Of a stretch of 64,000 bases of DNA, positions 12,468 through 22,595 are shown piece by piece; position 1 is the stretch's first letter, and the number at the start of each line of letters is the position of its first letter. The position numbers were made by a program, and so were the translations under genes. The notes below the pieces were generated by a model. That model was given only the letters and a program-made list of their open reading frames with translations, was not told the DNA's origin and did not search any database. This DNA comes from Closterium sp. NIES-65 (lineage: Eukaryota; Streptophyta; Zygnematophyceae; Desmidiales; Closteriaceae). The stretch is from assembly GCA_948144175.1 (NCBI GenBank), contig CANXME010002152.1:248001-312000 (forward strand), written 5' to 3'.

Positions 12468-12879
12468 AGATGAGCAACCGACAGGCCAAGAGATCAGCAA
12501 CCGACAGGCCAAGAAATGAGCAACTGATGGGCCAAACGATGAGCGACGGACGGACCAAGCGATGAGCAACTGACAGGTCAAGCGAGGAGCAACCAACGAA
12601 CCAAGCGATGAGTAACCGACCGGCCAAGGGATGAGCAACCGACCAGCCAAGAGATGAGCAACCGACAGGCCAAGGGATGAGCAATCGATGGGCCGAGCGA
12701 CGGGCAACCGACGGGCCAAGGTACGAGCAACCGACGGGCCAAGAAATGAGCAATTGATGGGGCCGAGCAATGAGCAACATATGGGCCGACGATGAGCAAT
12801 CGATGGGCCAAGCGATGAGCAACCGGCAGGCCAAGAGATAAGCAACCGATGTGCCAAGAGATGAGCAATTGATGGGCTA
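12468..12879. repeat. 23-bp minisatellite, right block
   Basis: About 18 copies of the unit seen at 5004-5257, starting with the AGATG duplicated by element C and ending near GGGCTAGTAATCC. The copies differ mostly by single substitutions. Confidence 0.88.
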
Positions 12880-13783
12880 GTAATCCGGGATTGGAGGCAT
12901 TTCCTCAAGCTCTCTTACAATGCGTATTGTTATATGACACTACTTTTACGAACCCGTATTTCTTTGGATCTACCAATCTTGCAAACGAGGCATGCCGTAA
13001 CGCTCTGGTCGTCGTAGTCGGCCGCTCTACCACGATTATATACGATTCTGGGCCCCTTTGTTCCTATGTCTTAGGGGTGCAATCGCAATAATGAAAGGTT
13101 ACTATTTACGCGTCTTCATCTGTGACTTATGCGCCTTAATTCATACAAGGTCATGATGCTCCCTGGACAGATTTGCAATATATCGTATTGCAAATATCTA
13201 CTACAACGGTGTTTAGCTTTGTATGTCAAGCCCACCACCACCGCATCCGTTATTGACGTAGCCAAATGGCACCCTTTCCTCAAAACTTGGTCCGTCACCT
13301 CTAGTTTCACGACTGCTATCAGCTAATGACCCTACGCCTCAATATTCTCCAAAGAACACGGACATAACGGCATCAGTCTTTACGCAACACTGGCAAATTT
13401 ATGAGTGACAGATGGGCCGTCTTCAACAACCACCTTCTCCACCTCACGCGCCAGCACAAATTTCACTTCAAACCATGGTCTTCCACTCCACCGACAACCC
13501 TCGGCATAGACATCTACCTCAACGAAGGAGCAACTTGCATACCCTCGTCGACATGGAGCGCAACGACCATCACCGACAGTCAATCTCACTAGACATCGCT
13601 ATCAACTGGCTCCGCCATCCACACTTCTTCCGTGGATGCACATGTCTCTGAAGACCCAATTGAAATGAAGCACGTTGCCTTGCAAGAAACAGAAAGCAAG
13701 CTTTCTCAATATGAAAATTTTTGAAAGTGTGAAACACTTTCCAAAAATAATTATTTTGAAAGCGCACCTGACAGTAGTGAAGC
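12880..13783. other. Unassigned region with short open frames
   Basis: No recognisable gene or transposon. Several plus-strand frames of about 60 codons (12891-13091, 13129-13326, 13401-13592) have no motif I can name and are separated by stops. A 56-bp stretch at 13657-13712 (CCAATTGAAATGAAGCACG...) recurs at 21361-21447 on the other side of element D. Confidence 0.5.
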
Positions 13784-13788
13784 AAGGC

Positions 13789-13918
13789 TGTCAGATTATT
13801 ATAGCTGATGCATGTTTGTAGGCTATAGTGGGGTAGCACATATGGGGTACAACTTTCTAGGGTTGTATTTGTACCCAACTCTGACTTAGTCATTTCATTC
13901 CTGTTCATTTCTCTCACA
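13789..13918 (+). repeat. Element D 5' LTR (130 bp)
   Basis: TGTCAG...TCTCACA ends. It should contain promoter and polyadenylation signals by analogy with other LTRs, but I cannot place a TATA box with confidence. Confidence 0.95.
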
Positions 13919-13932
13919 TGGTATAGAGCGAG
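13919..13932 (+). promoter_or_regulatory. Element D primer-binding site
   Basis: TGGTATAGAGCGAG starts at the first base after the LTR. It equals the plant initiator Met-tRNA site TGGTATCAGAGC except for one missing base. Confidence 0.85.
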
Positions 13933-13984
13933 TTCCCTGTGGGAACGTTTCCTAGGGCCCACCGAAGCGCGCCCCGAGGCGCGC

Positions 13985-14640
13985 ATTTTTTTTAGCGACC
14001 CCTCGAGTCGCCCTTTCCCTCGCGGCCCCGCAGTCCCTCAGACGCGGCCCCGCCACCCCTTCTGATCGCGGCCCCGCCACCCGATCGCGGCCCCGCCGCC
14101 ACGTCGCGGCCCCGCCGCCCGCTACGAAGTGGCCCCGCCACCCGATCGCGGCCCCGCCGCCATCACGGCCCCGCCGCCCGCTACGAAGCGGCCCCGCCGC
14201 CACGTCGCGGCCTCGCCGCCAGCTGTGAAGCGGCCCCGCCGCCTGCTCAAAAGCGGCCCCGCCACCCGCTACGACGCGGCCCCGCCGCCCGATCAAACGC
14301 GGCCCCGCCGCCTGCTTGACGGGGCCCCGCCGCCTGCTCTGACGCGGCCCCGCCGCCCGCTACGACGCGGCCCCTGCCGCCCGCTCCAACACGGCCCCGC
14401 CACCTACTCAGCCGCGGCCCCGCCGCCTGCTACGACAAGGCCTCGCCGCCGACTCTGACGCGGCCCCGCCGCCGGCTCTGACCAGCCCTGCTGCCGACTA
14501 AGCGCGGCCCCGCCGCCGGCTCTGACGCGGCCCCGCCGCCGGCTCTGACGCGGCCCCGCCGCCGGCTCTGAAGCGGCCCCGCCGCCCGCTACGATGCGGC
14601 CCCGCCGCCTGCTAAGACGCGGCCCCGCCGCCTGCGCTCT
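13985..14640 (+). repeat. Element D leader: GC-rich tandem repeats
   Basis: Roughly 20-24-bp units such as GCGGCCCCGCCGCCNGCT repeat with substitutions through the 5' leader between primer-binding site and gag. A second set with CCGAGCCGCCC follows to about 14910. Similar GC-rich blocks fill the leaders of elements C and E. Confidence 0.8.
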
Positions 14641-14983
14641 CGCGGCCCCGCCACCCTACCTGCAGCAGCCGAGCCGCCCACCTGCAGCAGCCGAGCAGAA
14701 GTGCAGCCGAGCCGCCCCGCACCCGGGCCGCCCGGCACCCGAGCCGCCCTGCCGCCGAGCCGCCCGGGAGCCGAGCTGCCCTGCACCCGAGCCGCCCTGC
14801 CGCCGAGCCGCCCGGGAGCCGAGCCGCCCTGCACCCGAGCCGCCCGGGCGCAGAGCCGCCCAGCAGCCGAGTCGCCGAGCCGCCCTTCTGCAGAGCTGCC
14901 CGGCCAGCCCTGCCTGGTGAGCACAGTCCCACTGTCACTGCGTGCTCTTCCCCTACTGCTTGCACTGCTTCGCTGTCGTCGTC

Positions 14984-17900
14984 ATGGCTACCCCTAGTGT
15001 CCTAGCTTTTGACGCTGAGGGTCGAGCCATTGACTTTGAGGTCTGGGTCGATGACCTGCAGTTGTTTTTACAGTGTGATAGGGCAGACGGCCTCTCTCTC
15101 TTTGACCTCACTTCTGGCGCCTCTACTGCCCCTGCTGCTGATGCTGATCCCACTGTGCGCTCTCAGTGGGCCACCCGCGATGCTGCTGCACGTCTTGCTG
15201 TGCGTCGCCACCTCCCTACCTCTGAGCGCGCGCACTTTAGTCAGTACAAGAGTGCTCAGACCTTGTACGACGCTGTAGTTGCGCGCTACTCCTCCCCTGC
15301 CACTGCTGCACTGAGCCGTCTCATGCTTCCCTACCTCTTTCCTGACCTCTCTGCCTTTCCCACTGTCGCTGACCTCATTACGCACCTCCGCACTAGTGAC
15401 ACTCGCTACGGCGCCGCCCTTCCTGCTGAGTTCGGCGCTAAGAACCCCCCCCCCATGTACATCACTCTCTACTACGTAGTCGCGCGCCTCCCTGACTCCC
15501 TTCGCGTAGTCAGGGACCACTTTCTCGCAGTCTGTCCCACCACCCTCACCGTCGACATCCTCGAGAAGGCCCTCCTCGCAGCGGAGAAGAGCATAGTCAC
15601 TGTAGGAGCTTCTCGTGGTGACCCTCGCACCCCCATCTTTGAGGGGTGCTCTCCTTCCCCCTTGCTGCCCTCTGTTGCCTCTGCTGCTGCTGCCGACCTG
15701 CTTGGTCTTGAGTCGGTCGGCGCGGCGTCTGCCCCTAGTGGGAGACGTCGCTCTGGCAAGGGCAAGGGGGGCAAGGGCGCGGGTGGAGCTGGAGGGGGCG
15801 GTGGCGGTGGCGGCGGAGGCGGCGGAGGGAGTGGGGGTGGCGGCGGGAGTAGTGGCGGGGGTGGTGGTGGTGGTGGCAGCGGCGGCGGAGGCGGCGGTGG
15901 TGGCGGCAGCGGTGGTGGTGGTGGCAGCGGCGGAGGTGGAGGCGGCGGAGGAGGCGGCGGAGGAGGCGCTGGTGGTGGAGGGGGTGGAGCTGGTCGGGGT
16001 GGTACCCAGCAGCGGAGCGGCGGTGGTGGTGGCCAGCGCTCGCAGCAGCAGCAGCAGCAGCGTTCGCGGGACATCCCTCCGCCTCAGCAGCTTCGTGAGT
16101 GGTACACTCAGCGTCAGAGGGGTGGGGGTACTGGTCCTTGCACCTACGTCCTTCGTTCCGGCGACCGCGCGGGTGAGCAGTGTGGGGGTGCCCACCCCAC
16201 CCAGCGCTGCTTTGGCCGCCTGACGGACGCTTGGCGTCAGCAGTTCCCCGGGGCTAGTGAGATCCCTCGCTGGGATGAGCTTCTTAGGGCTGGTGTAGCA
16301 ATCTTTGATCTTGATTTTGATGCTATCCTTGCTGCTATGTATGCTGTGACTATTAGTGAGGAGAATGAGGTTTACCGGTGTTTCCAGCCCGACCCGGGCA
16401 TTGGTACTGCTGCGCTAGGTGCTTGTGAGGCTGCTGCTCTAGGTGCCAGTGCGTCTGCGCTCTCAGGTACTGGTGAGACTGCGCTCTCAGGTACTGCGTC
16501 GCCCTCGTCCTCCCTCACTTTCACACTTGACTCCGGGGCTTCTCGCTCCTTCTTTCGAGACCGCACCACCCTCACGCCGCTTGGCCGGCCGGTTGCCGTC
16601 TCCCTGGCTGACCCCTCTAGGGGTCCTGTCCTCTCCCACTTCTCCACTGTCCTCCCGTGTCCGGCTGCCCCTTCGGGCACCCTGTCTGGTCTGTACCTTC
16701 CCTCGTTCTCTACGAACTTGGTGAGTGGTGCGGACCTGCAGGATGCGGGGGTTCACCAGTTCACTCCTGCGAGTCAGCGGGTGACCCACTGCACGGACGC
16801 ACGCACAGGCCGACACCTGGCCACCTTCTCACGTCGGCCGGGGTCGAGTCTCTACACCCTGACCACTACGTCTCCTCCTGTCCCTGCGCCCGGTCAGGTA
16901 GCTGCGTCAAGTCAGGTGCTTGCTGCTGCGTCCCGGTCAGGTCCTGAGTCTGCCCCCTGTTCTTGTCGCCTCCTGTCTCACGAGACTCTCCTGTGGCACC
17001 ACCGTCTTGGCCACCCGTCCTTGCCCCGTCTTCGGAGCATGGCTTCCCGTGTCCTTGTCTCTGGTCTTCCCCAGTCTCTCCCTCCCCTTCCCTCCGGGCC
17101 AGGACCTTCCTGTGTCGAGGGTCGCCTCCGGGCTACTCCTCACTCCTCCCAGTTCCCCCCGACAGAGGCTCCTCTGCAGACGCTTCACATGGACGTGTGG
17201 GGCCCAGCCCCCGTCCGTGGGCAGGGTCACGAGCGCTACTTCCTGTTGGTGGTTGACGACTACTCGCGTTACACCACAGTCCTCTCCTTGCGCAGCAAGG
17301 GTGCTGTCACTGAGGTGCTGATCGACTAGATCCGCGAGGCTCGTCTCCAGCTCAGAAAGAGCTTCGGCTCGGACTTTCCTGTTCTGCGTCTGCACTCGCA
17401 CAGAGGCGGAGAGTTCTCCTCTCGCCTTCTGCGAGACTACTGTCGTGCACGGGGGATCCGCCAGACCTTCACGCTTCCGGACTCTCCACAGCAAAATGGG
17501 ATTGCTGAGCGCCGCATTGGCATGGTCATGGATGTCGCTCGTACGTCCATGATGCATGCGGCTGCCCCCCATTTTATGTGGCCGTTTGCGGTGAGGTACG
17601 CGGCGCATCAGCTCAACCTTCACCCCAGGGTCTCTCGGCCCGCGATGTCCCCAGTGTTACTGTGGACGGGGAAGGTTGGCGATGCGTCGGCGTTCCGTGT
17701 CTGGGGATCTCGGGCGTTTGTCCGCGACTTGTCAGCGGACAAGCTGACCCCTCGTGCTGCTCCCTGTGTCTTCCTTGGCTTCCCCACTGACGCTCCAGGG
17801 TGGCAGTTTTACCACCCCTCCTCTCGTCGTGTTCTGTCCTCCCAGGACGCCACGTTCGACGAGTCAGTCCCCTTCTACCGCCTCTTCCCCTCCCGCACTC

Positions 17901-20860
17901 CTTCCCTCCCCCCTCCGCCGGACTTCCTTGTGCCGGTTCCCCCCCCGGTAGACCCCCTCCCCCCTCAGGTTCCTGCCCCCTCAGTTGTGTCCCAGGTAGA
18001 CGCAGTTGACCCGGTCGAGGTTACTGGTGACTCTGGTGCTGCTGCGGGTGCTGAGCCTGGGGGTGCTGACTCTGGGGGTGCTGTGCGCGGGGGTGCCGAG
18101 CCTGGAGGTGCTGCTACTAGGGGTGCTGAGCCTGGAGGTGCTGGGCCTGGGGGTGCTACTGTGGAGGGTGCTGAGCCTGGGGGTGCTGAGCCGGGGGGTG
18201 CTGTGCCTGGAGCTGCTGAGCCTGGGGGTGCTGAGTTGGGTGCTGCTGAGCCTGGGGGTGCTGGGTCTGGAGCTGCTGAGCCCTGGGTTTCTCCTGCTGC
18301 TGCGTCTCGCCGGGAGCCCCTCTCTCCACAGGAGCTGCGCGAGTGGTTTGCTCGCCGCTGGAGGCGTGCTGCTGGAGCTGGAGCTTCTTCGACCGTCGAG
18401 GGTGCTGGTGCTGCCGGTCCCGGAGCTGCTGGGCCTGCGGGTCCTCCTGGAGCTGGAGCTGCTGAGGATGTTGGTGCTGAGACCACTGCTGTCTGTCCTC
18501 GCGGTGGTTCTGCTGCTGGTGCTGCTGGGGGTCCTGCCGCTGGAGGTGTTGGTGGTGCTGGTGCTGTCGCTGAGGGTGCTGGTGCTGTCCCTGCTGAGTC
18601 TGGAGCTGCCGCGCGGCCTCGGCCGTACTTCGTTCCGCTCCTGCAGCACGTTCTTGGTCTTTCTCCTCCGGTAGAGTGTCCACAGCCTGTCCAGTCACAG
18701 TCACTGTTGGAGCCTTCCTCTCCTCTGCCTGCTCCCTCTCCTTACACTGGTCCTACTGGAGGTCTTGCTGAGCGTCGTGAGCCTGCGTCTCGTCCCGCGT
18801 CGCCTGTTCGTGCTGCTCGCGCTAGTGGTCGCGGTTCGCGTCAGCGTCCTCCTCCTTTCCCTGGCACGCACCGGATGTCTCTGCGTCCGTCCACTGCTCC
18901 TCTGCATGCCCCTTTGCCTTCTCCTCCTGAGTCCTCTCTTCGTGCGCTTGCCGACCCTGAGTCAGACTCTCTTCGTGCTGCCAATCCTACTGTCACGCGT
19001 CTGCTTGCTACTGTCGTCACTGACCCCTCTTTTGAGTCCACTGCTGCGTCTGCTCTTGTCGCTGAGCTCGTCGACTTTGCTGCTCGCTGTCGTCTAGACT
19101 ACACTGCTAGTCTTGTTGCTGAATCTGCGTCTGTCTGTCCTCCGTCCGTCGGGGGTGAGTGTGCTCTTGGCACGGACGTCCTAGAGGACAGGCAGGAGGA
19201 GTTACAGTGTCTGGCTGCTGCTTCACCTCATCTCGCGTGTGTACTGCTTGCTCCTGAGGGAGACCCGGATGCACTAGACATCCCGACTCCGCGCTCTTAC
19301 GCGGAGGCCGTAGAGGGTCCCTACTCCTCTCAGTGGCAGGCAGCTATGGATGCAGAGATGGCTTCCTGGAAGTCCACAGGCACCTACGTTGACGCAGTTC
19401 CCCCTCCTGGGGCGAACATCGTCAGTGGCATGTGGATCTTCCGGGTGAAGCGGCCGCCGGGCTCTCCACCTGTCTTCAAGGCGCGGTACGTTGCTCGTGG
19501 CTTCAGTCAGCGGCAGGGAGTTGACTACTTTCAGACCTTCTCTCCCACCCCGAAGATGACCACTCTTCGGGTGCTGCTGCACATAGCCGCTCAGCGCGAC
19601 TACGAGCTTCACTCTCTCGACTTCAGCACTGCGTTCCTGCAGGGTAGCCTGCACAAGGAGATCTGGCTGCGCCGTCCATCTGGCTTCACTGGGACTTTCC
19701 CTCCTGGCACCCAGTGGAGCCTCTGACGGCCAGTCTACGGTCTCCGCCAGGCACTGCGTGAGTGGCACGACACATTGAGGACTACGCTTGCGGCTCTTGG
19801 GTTTGCTCCCTCTACTGCTGACCCGTCGCTGTTTCTGCGCACCGACACGTCACTGCCGCCGTTCTACATCCTGGTGTACGTCGACGACTTGGTCTTTGCC
19901 ACAGCGGACACTGCTGGACTCGCCTACGTGAAGTCCGAGCTGCTGAAGAGACACACGTGCACAGACCTGGGTGAACTGCGTAGCTACCTTGGCTTGCAGA
20001 TCACTCGGGACAGAGCACGCCGCACCATCACCTTGACTCAGTCACACATGGTGCAGCAGGTCCTTCAGCGCTTCGGCTTCACGTACTCCTCGCCTCAGGC
20101 CACTCCTCTGCCTACTCGCCACTCACTCTCAGCTCTGCCTTCGGATGAGTCCGTAGAGTCGAGTGGTCCGTATGCGGAGCTTGTTGGCTGCCTCATGTAC
20201 CTGATGACCTGCACACGACCTGACCTTGCATACCCTCTTAGCATTCTTGCACGCTATGTTGCTCCTGGGAGACACAGACCGGAGCACATGGCTGCAGCGA
20301 AGAGGGTATTGCGCTACCTGTGCAGTACGTCAGGCATGGGGCTAGTGCTTGGAGGGCGGAGTCCAGTGGTCCTTACCGGCCACGCGGACGCTTCTTGGGC
20401 TGACGACCAGGCTACGCAGCGGTCGTCACAGGGTTACACCTTCAGCCTTGGTTCCGGCTCTGTCTCGTGGCGGTCTACTCGCTCGTCTTCGGTTCTCGGC
20501 TCCAGTTGTGAGGCTGAGATCTACGCCGGGGCCATGGCTGCACAGGAGCTTCGCTGGCTCACCTACCTGCTGACTGACCTTGGAGAGCCGCCTCGTTCTC
20601 CTCCAGTGCTGTACGTAGACAACAAGGCTATGCTGGCCTTGTGTCGAGAGCAGCGCTTGGAGCACAGAACGAAGCACATTGCTCTCCGCTACTTCCTTGC
20701 TCGTGAGCTGCAGCAGCGTGGTCAGTTGCGACTTGCGTACGTGGCCTCTGAGGCCAACACTGCTGATGTGTTCACCAAGGCACTTGCGCCTTGTGACCAT
20801 CAGCGCTTCTGCACCCAGCTGGGTCTTGTGCCTGTCTTGCCTCACTTGCTCTCCTCTTGA
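14984..20860 (+). pseudogene. Element D gag-pol polyprotein, two nonsense codons
   Basis: One frame from ATG 14984 (MATPSVLAFDAEG) to 20860, 1959 codons with the stop. By residue: copia-type gag 1-260; Gly-rich tract about 267-340; PQQLREWY motif about 367; Cys/His cluster CX13CX3HX4C about 385-409; protease LDSGAS about 516; pre-integrase HHRLGH about 673; integrase from HMDVWGP about 735; Ala/Gly/Pro linker about 1005-1370 with PQELREWF; RT YVDDL about 1632; RNase H HADASWADD about 1800. TAG at 17327-17329 replaces a Trp codon and TGA at 19724-19726 replaces an Arg codon (both sense in element A). The second integrase catalytic Asp is His here (CAC, 17399-17401). I prefer this ATG over upstream in-frame codons because its gag start matches element H. 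Confidence 0.92.
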
Positions 20861-21069
20861 CTTTACTTGTACTGTGACATATATATACCTGCTGCTGCTT
20901 GTCTAGTTTTATATATATGTCTGTACTCCTGCATGTGAACTGGCCTCTGGCCCTGCTCTTGTGCTCGGACTGTGTGGTGACTTTGTGATCCACCCTGAGC
21001 TTGCTTTGCTTTGCTTTGCTTGACTGGTCTTGTGACCCCTTGTTCTCCCCCACTTTGCCTATGGGGGTG

Positions 21070-21199
21070 TGTCAGATTATTATAGCTGATGCATGTTTGT
21101 AGGCTATAGTGGGGTAGCACATATGGAATACAGCTTTCTAGGGTTGTATTTGTACCCAACTCTGACTTAGTCATTTCATTCCTGTTCATTTCTCTCACA
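21070..21199 (+). repeat. Element D 3' LTR (130 bp)
   Basis: Same ends and length as the 5' LTR. It directly follows the polypurine tract at 21061-21069. Confidence 0.95.
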
Positions 21200-21204
21200 A
21201 AGGC

Positions 21205-22229
21205 AACTGCAAATGCACATCTCCGAGTACATAACGAGGGTTGGAGGCCATTTGGCCTCCTCCCACATCTTCATTTCGGAACTTTACAGTTCCGCTTCCC
21301 CCCAACCCGCCCCTAATTGATCTCTATATATTGTTTTAGTTGGATGAGAATGTTGTAATTACCCAATTGAAATGAAGCACGTTGCCTTGCCCAATTGAAA
21401 TGAAGCATGTTGCCTTGCAAGAGACAGAATGCAAGCTTTCTCAATCTTGATTATCAGTGTGACACCTTGTTCAAACCTTGATCCATCAGTGTTTTTCTTG
21501 TTTTTGAAATTCCAACCCAGTGGCATCAGTGTACCAGTTTTCAAACCCTGGTGTTTCTGGCCAATGGTGGCCCACTTCGTGCCAGCACATGTATTGTCGA
21601 GGCTGAAATTCCGGTTTTGACAGTTGGTAATCGGGAATCCCAGGCTACGGGAAAGGGGGGGTGGGGGGAGTGGTGGGGGGGGGGGGGGGGGGGGGAGGGG
21701 TGTGGTACTCGCTTCAGGGTAAATTTTGTTATGAAGATTGTTAAACCTAAGTCATCTCTGTGCCTTAAATGTAAACCTTGGCATATCAGGAAAATCTTAG
21801 CTCCAAAAAAAATTACCCTAACCCATCAGTGTGACTACCAAAAACCATCCTGAAAAATAGGGTATCATGGTGATTTCCACTGATAAAATTTGCTAAACTC
21901 TAGCAAACTAACAAAACATATAATTATTACTTGACAACATCATAACGTATCCTAAAGCTTCTTCTGCCAAACTCTTCTAAGCTGTTACAGGTGTTGGAAC
22001 AAACAAAAAGACCTAAGGCTGTTTTCTAGAATGATATATTCCTTTGTACTTCCTTGTTATTATCAATTCTTGTTCTCACTATTAGAATCACTCTAAATCC
22101 AAACTTCAGCTACAACATTTTTGAAGGATGAAACACTAAAAGATCTTAGGGCTTCACCTCAGCCCAACAACTGGAATATATAAGACTGTAATCTCTGCAT
22201 ATAGTAGCCCTAAGAACGAGACCAGGGTT
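21205..22229. other. Unassigned AT-richer spacer with G-run
   Basis: No gene seen. It contains the repeated CCAATTGAAATGAAGCA motif (two tandem copies at 21363-21420, related to 13657-13712), a long G-run near 21656-21700 and short open frames without motifs. Confidence 0.55.
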
Positions 22230-22234
22230 GTCAA

Positions 22235-22360
22235 TGTTAAGAAATGAGGAATTATTGACTAAGGGAAAGGTTGGGTACAAGAACAAACCTACAAATGTGT
22301 TGTACCCCATATGTGCTACCCCACTGTAGCCTACACACGCTAAGTCATACAAGTCTGACA
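22235..22360 (-). repeat. Element E 3' LTR (126 bp)
   Basis: The minus strand starts TGTCAGACTTG and ends TTCTTAACA. It carries the shared core GGGGTAGCACATATGGGGTA. Confidence 0.8.
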
Positions 22361-22595
22361 CACCCCCATAGGCAAAGTGGGGGAGAACAAGGGGTCACAA
22401 GACCAGTCAAGCAAAGTAAAGCAAGCTCGGTGTGGATCACAACGTCATCACACACTCCGAGCACAAGTTCAAGGCCACAAGGCCAGTTCACATGCAAGAT
22501 CATATACAAAGGTAAACAAGCAAGTGCAAGTACAAAAACATGACAGTACAGGCAAGGTCAAGAAGTAAGCAAGTGAGGCCAAGTAGGCACAAGAC

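Larger units (their letters stand above)
13789..21199 (+). mobile_element. Element D: full-length Ty1/copia element (7411 bp)
   Basis: 130-bp LTRs at 13789-13918 and 21070-21199 are bordered by an exact target duplication AAGGC (13784-13788 and 21200-21204). By eye the two LTRs differ at three positions, so the insertion is fairly young. Internal order: primer-binding site at 13919, GC-rich repeat leader to 14983, one gag-pol frame from 14984 to 20860, an untranslated 3' region with a short TA run, then the polypurine tract ATGGGGGTG at 21061-21069. Two nonsense codons and a changed integrase residue make this copy non-autonomous. Confidence 0.96.

Noticed and set aside
17327..19726. Programmed read-through or alternative code at the in-frame TAG and TGA
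   Set aside because: The stops replace different sense codons in elements A and D and have no shared context, as expected of random decay.
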